Assembly: GCA_021817915.1 (NCBI GenBank)
Contig: JAKAFV010000021.1
Coordinates: forward strand, 1 to 7,063
Origin: a bacterium
Lineage (GTDB): Bacteria; Patescibacteriota; Minisyncoccia; UBA6257; UBA9933
Direction of reading: 5' to 3'
Length of the DNA stretch: 7,063 nt
Part shown: piece after piece, positions 5,861-7,063 of the stretch
Numbering within the stretch: position 1 is the stretch's first letter
Layout of the letters: every line of letters starts with the position of its first letter
Notes under the pieces: generated by a model
The model's input: only the letters and a program-made list of their open reading frames with translations
The model's database searches: none
What the model was told of the DNA's origin: nothing
Position numbers and translations under genes: made by a program

Positions 5861-6442
5861 TACGTCGTAGAGAATTTCATCTTGGACTAACCGATAAGAA
5901 ATGATTTCGTTGGGAGAAAACCAGTGCTTAATTTCCATTTCCGCTTCTTCAACCGAACCGGAGGCGTGAACCAGATTCCTTATCGCCCTTCCGTCGGTAT
6001 CGGACATTTCGTACGAATCCAAAACATAGTCGCCCCTGATAGTGCCCACATCAGACGAAAGCGGTTCGGTTCCGCCAACTATCTTTCTGACGATTTTTAC
6101 CGCGTGAGCTCCTTCCAAAACCAATGCAATTAAAGGCCCGGAAGACATAAACTTCACCAACCCCTCTAAAACCGGTTTGGAAATTTCTATGGGGTCTTCC
6201 GATGGCGGTTCTTGACCTTTTTCCTTATAACTTTTTATTGTTTTCTCTCCAACGGATTTCCGCCATCCCGGATCAAGCGTATAATGCTTTTCAATGTGAT
6301 CGCCGCTTGCCACCGTCATTTTCATTGCCGCCAATTTTAATCCAATTCGCTCAAACCGTTGGATTATTTCTCCTATTAAAGTCCTTTGAACAGCGTCAGG
6401 CTTTATCAAAACTAAGGTTTGTTCTTTTTTAGAATAACTCAT
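5837..6442 (-). CDS. ndk: Nucleoside-diphosphate kinase, long form
   Basis: Ndk passes the terminal phosphate from ATP to other (d)NDPs through a phosphohistidine, balancing cytoplasmic nucleotide pools. This protein has 201 residues against about 135-155 for typical bacterial Ndk. The N-terminus TLVLIKPDAVQR (9-20) carries the ATP-contacting K14. A family insert lies around 55-100. GTIRGDYV (133-140) and the phosphorylated H159 in NLVHASGSVEEAE follow. The common active-site string is HGSDS; here the G and D are replaced by A and G, while the histidine stays. The last eight residues, VNLDGILE, go beyond the point where the fold normally ends, and they match the repeat found after three other genes. 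The ATG at 6440-6442 fits the normal N-terminus, but it lies within a heptamer repeat array and has no ribosome-binding site. Repeat copy d is its last 24 nt (5837-5860). Confidence 0.95.
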   Translation of the reverse strand: MSYSKKEQTLVLIKPDAVQRTLIGEIIQRFERIGLKLAAMKMTVASGDHIEKHYTLDPGWRKSVGEKTIKSYKEKGQEPPSEDPIEISKPVLEGLVKFMSSGPLIALVLEGAHAVKIVRKIVGGTEPLSSDVGTIRGDYVLDSYEMSDTDGRAIRNLVHASGSVEEAEMEIKHWFSPNEIISYRLVQDEILYDVNLDGILE

Positions 6443-6466
6443 AACTAATGACTAATGACTTATGAC
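6432..6466 (+). repeat. Heptamer array, left of the four-helix gene
   Basis: Five consecutive 7-mers on the plus strand: GAATAAC, TCATAAC, TAATGAC, TAATGAC, TTATGAC. The array overlaps the first codons and start ATG of ndk (minus strand). It is the inverted counterpart of the array at 6850-6884, and the two bracket the four-helix-bundle gene. Confidence 0.65.
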
Positions 6467-6479
6467 TTTTTACTAATAG

Positions 6480-6839
6480 TTACTTTTTCAATTTTTTCTT
6501 AAATCCTCCTAATTGGCAAGAAATGCTATCGATTTTTTTATATATCCACTCAAATTCTTGTTTACTTATAAAATTATTAAAATAAAGAATATCAGCTGCG
6601 GCTAGTGTCTCATTTAATGAACCTAGGGAAATGTTAAAAAATCTATTCATATCTTTATCGGAAATTTTACCACTCCCTTCAGCTATATTCAAAACTACAG
6701 AAAATGCGGCTCTAATAACCTGTCCGCCCAAATCATATCTATACTCATTCGGTATCTTTTTAATTATTTTTAAAATAAACCCCAACAATTCCTTCGCGTC
6801 TTTATATACATTCCACTCAAGAAATCTGAATTTATTCAT
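6480..6839 (-). CDS. Four-helix-bundle protein (23S rRNA intervening-sequence / Avd-like family)
   Basis: A 119-residue, lysine-rich, helical protein. The signature region is QVIRAAFSVVLNIAEGSGK (40-58), followed by D-K-D-M-N-R-F-F and ISLGSLNE (70-77). This matches the family first named for proteins encoded in 23S rRNA intervening sequences, and related to Avd, the accessory protein of diversity-generating retroelements. It is not inside an rRNA gene here, and no reverse transcriptase or variable repeat is visible, so it is a stand-alone member of unknown function, probably an oligomer that binds nucleic acid. Length is normal. The ATG at 6837-6839 is the natural start, and no good ribosome-binding site precedes it. 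It lies between aspS and ndk, flanked by inverted heptamer arrays, and appears to have been inserted there. Confidence 0.88.
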   Translation of the reverse strand: MNKFRFLEWNVYKDAKELLGFILKIIKKIPNEYRYDLGGQVIRAAFSVVLNIAEGSGKISDKDMNRFFNISLGSLNETLAAADILYFNNFISKQEFEWIYKKIDSISCQLGGFKKKLKK

Positions 6840-6849
6840 GCCGTCTCAA

Positions 6850-6884
6850 GTTATTAGTCATTTGTTATTTGTCATTAGTTACTT
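6850..6884 (-). repeat. Heptamer array, right of the four-helix gene
   Basis: On the minus strand five consecutive 7-mers: AAGTAAC, TAATGAC, AAATAAC, AAATGAC, TAATAAC. The array encodes the end of AspS (K-V-T-N-D-K-stop, with the TAA inside a heptamer) and stops 10 nt before the ATG of the four-helix gene. It is inverted with respect to the array at 6432-6466. Confidence 0.65.
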
Positions 6885-7063
6885 TTAGATGTAATTCTTT
6901 AATTTGCTTTTCGTCCACTTCAGAGGGCGCTTGCATCATTAAGTCGCGGCCGTCGCCGGTTTTTGGAAATGCCATTACTTCTCTGATGTTTGGCTCGTTG
7001 AACAAAATTGCAAATATTCTGTCCAAGCCCAAAGCGATTCCGCCGTGGGGCGGAGCTCCGTAT
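6865..7063 (-). CDS. aspS: Aspartyl-tRNA synthetase, C-terminal end (starts outside the window)
   Basis: The last 65 complete codons of a class II aminoacyl-tRNA synthetase that charges tRNA-Asp. Reading from the window edge gives [15 protein letters not shown], which is class II motif 3 with its ATP-binding arginine. [11 protein letters not shown] and [13 protein letters not shown] follow, typical of the bacterial-type AspS tail; the enzyme may also charge tRNA-Asn if non-discriminating, which cannot be judged here. The family normally ends soon after the KELH sequence seen at the end. The final residues K-V-T-N-D-K and the TAA stop come from the heptamer array, so the native end may have been replaced when the neighbouring four-helix unit arrived. 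Confidence 0.95.
   Translation of the reverse strand, partial: YGAPPHGGIALGLDRIFAILFNEPNIREVMAFPKTGDGRDLMMQAPSEVDEKQIKELHLKVTNDK

Noticed and set aside
1..7063. tRNA, rRNA, CRISPR array, integrase or transposase genes
   Set aside because: None was recognised on either strand. The heptamer arrays are too short and lack spacers, so they are not CRISPR.

Overview
The window reads as a piece of a small-genome, AT-rich bacterial chromosome, most likely Candidate Phyla Radiation / Patescibacteria (Parcubacteria-like). This is inferred from the long-form Ndk, the stand-alone four-helix-bundle gene, scarce Shine-Dalgarno sequences and compact overlapping genes; no rRNA or marker tree supports it here. 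All real genes lie on the minus strand, so biological order runs from high to low coordinates. TAA, TAG and TGA all end genes, which fits the standard bacterial code.

Housekeeping end (7063 to 5837): the 3' end of aspS, a four-helix-bundle (S23/IVP-like) gene, then ndk. The four-helix gene sits between two inverted arrays of 7-nt repeats. One array encodes the last residues and stop of aspS, and the other contains the ndk start codon, so it looks like an inserted unit.

Accessory middle (5836 to 2828): an AbiEi/AbiEii type IV toxin-antitoxin pair with a good promoter and a palindromic operator candidate, a 49-codon copy of the ndk 3' end with its own promoter, an AAA ATPase/DUF4143 protein with an apparently leaderless GTG start, and a REP-like palindrome.

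Surface-sugar end (2813 to 1): GDP-L-fucose synthase, a split transketolase pair, and the start of an NAD-dependent epimerase. The last three overlap one another and look like one operon for an unusual activated sugar or surface glycan.

The most unusual feature is a short element matching the last codons of ndk (N-L-D-G-I-L-E-stop). It occurs four times in about 4 kb, always in the same orientation and each time at or just after the end of a gene or gene pair: ndk itself, abiE, the ATPase and fcl. All differences among the four copies are synonymous if the element is read in the ndk frame. The abiE copy extends over 144 bp of ndk (130/144 identical, one amino-acid change). The pattern looks like cargo repeatedly inserted behind ndk, each piece ending in an ndk-3'-end-like junction. 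No recombinase is visible in the window, so the mechanism is unknown.
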